NCBI GenBank assembly: GCA_938004315.1
Contig: CALKWG010000187.1
Span: 1-7,746, forward strand
Length of the DNA stretch: 7,746 bases
Reading direction: 5' to 3'
DNA from: an uncultured Spirochaetaceae bacterium
GTDB taxonomy: Bacteria > Spirochaetota > Spirochaetia > Treponematales > UBA12059
Below the pieces are notes generated by a model, which was given only the letters and a program-made list of their open reading frames with translations, had not been told where the DNA came from and searched no databases. Positions 6,890 to 7,746 of the stretch are shown here, piece by piece. Each line of letters opens with the position of its first letter. Position 1 is the first letter of the stretch. The position numbers and the translations under genes were made by a program.

Positions 6890-7746
6890 TCAGAGGCGAT
6901 AACAGCTGGCCCAGGGCCTATTCAGATTATACCGGAAGACCACCTCGAGGTGCCTGACGATTTCGTCGGTCGGGAAGACGATGGAGAAGGCGTTCCGCTC
7001 CCTGAAGTCGGTGCTGGACGGGGTTTCCAGGGCTTCGTCGTCCAGATACGCCTCGATGCCGAACGAACGTAGCGTCGTAAGCTGCGGCTCCGGGTCGCCG
7101 CCGCCGTGGCGTCGTATCACGAAGGGCAGATAGGAGAAGCTGACGCCGCTTACTTCCGCCTGGCGACGCCATACCTTGAGATCCTCCGGAAGGAGCTTAG
7201 CGGCGAAGGGCAAGGCGTCGGAGCCTAGGAGGTGGGTGAGTTCGAGCTTCGAGCCGGGAAAAAGCGTCATGAAACGCCTGACGATCTCCATCGTGTCTGC
7301 GCCGTCGCCGATGGCCAAGGGCACGATGAAAGGACGGAATATCTCGGAAAGCTGCATGCGGATGAGCTCCATACGATAGCGATAATCGCTCTTCCGCGGC
7401 TTGGCCGGATTATCGTGGCCCTCGGCTACGACGAAGACCGCCTGCGCCGTCGCCGTAGGCGACGAGAGGTAGCGCAGGGCCATGGCGAGATGGGTCATCT
7501 GGAAGGGGTCGAACGATCCCATGAAGAGCGCGGCCTGCAGCTTATAGGCCGGCGCGCGTAGGAGATAGGGGAAGCCGTCGAGATCGAGCGGCTTGAGCGA
7601 ACCCGAGGCTACCCGCGCCTCGATACCGCACAGGGCGCGCTCGTATATCGTGCGGTAATAGGCGAAATCGACGCGATCCATGGCGGTGAGGTATGAATAA
7701 GCCTCGAGCCGTTCGAAGACCGCGCGAACCCGTTCGCGGATCTGCG
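6890..7746 (-). CDS. NadD-like nucleotidyltransferase, C-terminal part (start lies beyond the window)
   Basis: Member of the cytidylyltransferase-like superfamily that includes NadD, the enzyme adenylating nicotinate mononucleotide in NAD synthesis. The frame is open to the right edge, giving 284 visible residues. Counting from Met at 7681, the nucleotide-binding motif is GSFDPFQMTHLAMA (55-68). Further NadD-like elements are HDNPAKPRKSDYRYRM (89-104, compare the PHK...R segment), LLGSDALPF (151-159) and SSTDFRER (222-229, compare ISSTxIR). The HxGH motif reads Gln-Met-Thr-His: the last His is kept and the first is Gln. Met at 7681 is unlikely to be the true start, since no ribosome site precedes it and the frame runs on through 21 helix-like residues (RERVRAVFERLEAYSYLTA). 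At least 75 residues precede the motif, far more than in NadD, where it lies close to the N-terminus, so this is a larger or fused protein. Substrate is uncertain: NaMN adenylation is possible but not shown. Confidence 0.8.
   Translation of the reverse strand, partial: QIRERVRAVFERLEAYSYLTAMDRVDFAYYRTIYERALCGIEARVASGSLKPLDLDGFPYLLRAPAYKLQAALFMGSFDPFQMTHLAMALRYLSSPTATAQAVFVVAEGHDNPAKPRKSDYRYRMELIRMQLSEIFRPFIVPLAIGDGADTMEIVRRFMTLFPGSKLELTHLLGSDALPFAAKLLPEDLKVWRRQAEVSGVSFSYLPFVIRRHGGGDPEPQLTTLRSFGIEAYLDDEALETPSSTDFRERNAFSIVFPTDEIVRHLEVVFRYNLNRPWASCYRL

Noticed and set aside
6377..7072. Open frame of 231 codons on the plus strand
   Set aside because: It runs antisense across adk, the spacer and the NadD-like gene, has no recognisable domain, and is explained by GC-rich codon bias in the opposite strand.
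7679..7681. ATG as the start of the NadD-like gene
   Set aside because: No ribosome site precedes it and the frame continues upstream to the window edge with protein-like sequence.

Overview
The window is a GC-rich bacterial stretch in which every supportable gene lies on the minus strand. Read in the direction of transcription (right to left) the order is: the C-terminal part of a NadD-like nucleotidyltransferase (to 6890), adenylate kinase adk (6775-6125), a very large alpha-2-macroglobulin-type lipoprotein (6038-381), and the first 103 codons of a penicillin-binding protein 1C, pbpC (309 to the left edge). The genes are separated by 114, 86 and 71 bases. There is no gene-free stretch over 300 bases, and I saw no rRNA, tRNA, insertion sequence, CRISPR array or phage gene.

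The organism is a Gram-negative (diderm) bacterium, because the macroglobulin is a lipoprotein that works in the periplasm and its partner PBP1C is a peptidoglycan synthase. The phylum cannot be fixed from this window. A relaxed lipobox (Phe-Ala-Ala-Cys) would suit a spirochaete, but that is a weak hint. Coding regions use the ATA isoleucine codon unusually often for such GC-rich DNA.

The core is the macroglobulin-pbpC pair. In the established model, the macroglobulin traps proteases that enter the periplasm, using a thioester (Cys1423-Gln1426, intact here) to attach to the attacker, while PBP1C is thought to repair the cell wall breach. The pair is widespread and often considered horizontally mobile, so the system is not new. 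The details that stand out are a perfect 13-bp hairpin between the two genes, a macroglobulin with exactly four cysteines that can each be given a role, a Gly rather than Asp after the lipidated Cys, and an Asp/Tyr-rich patch between two of the cysteines.

The upstream half is nucleotide metabolism. Adenylate kinase is complete and has a zinc-type four-cysteine lid. The NadD-like protein has an altered HxGH motif (Gln-Met-Thr-His) and runs off the right edge of the window, so its N-terminus is not seen. The spacer between them combines a terminator-like hairpin, a possible -10 element and a strong ribosome binding site.
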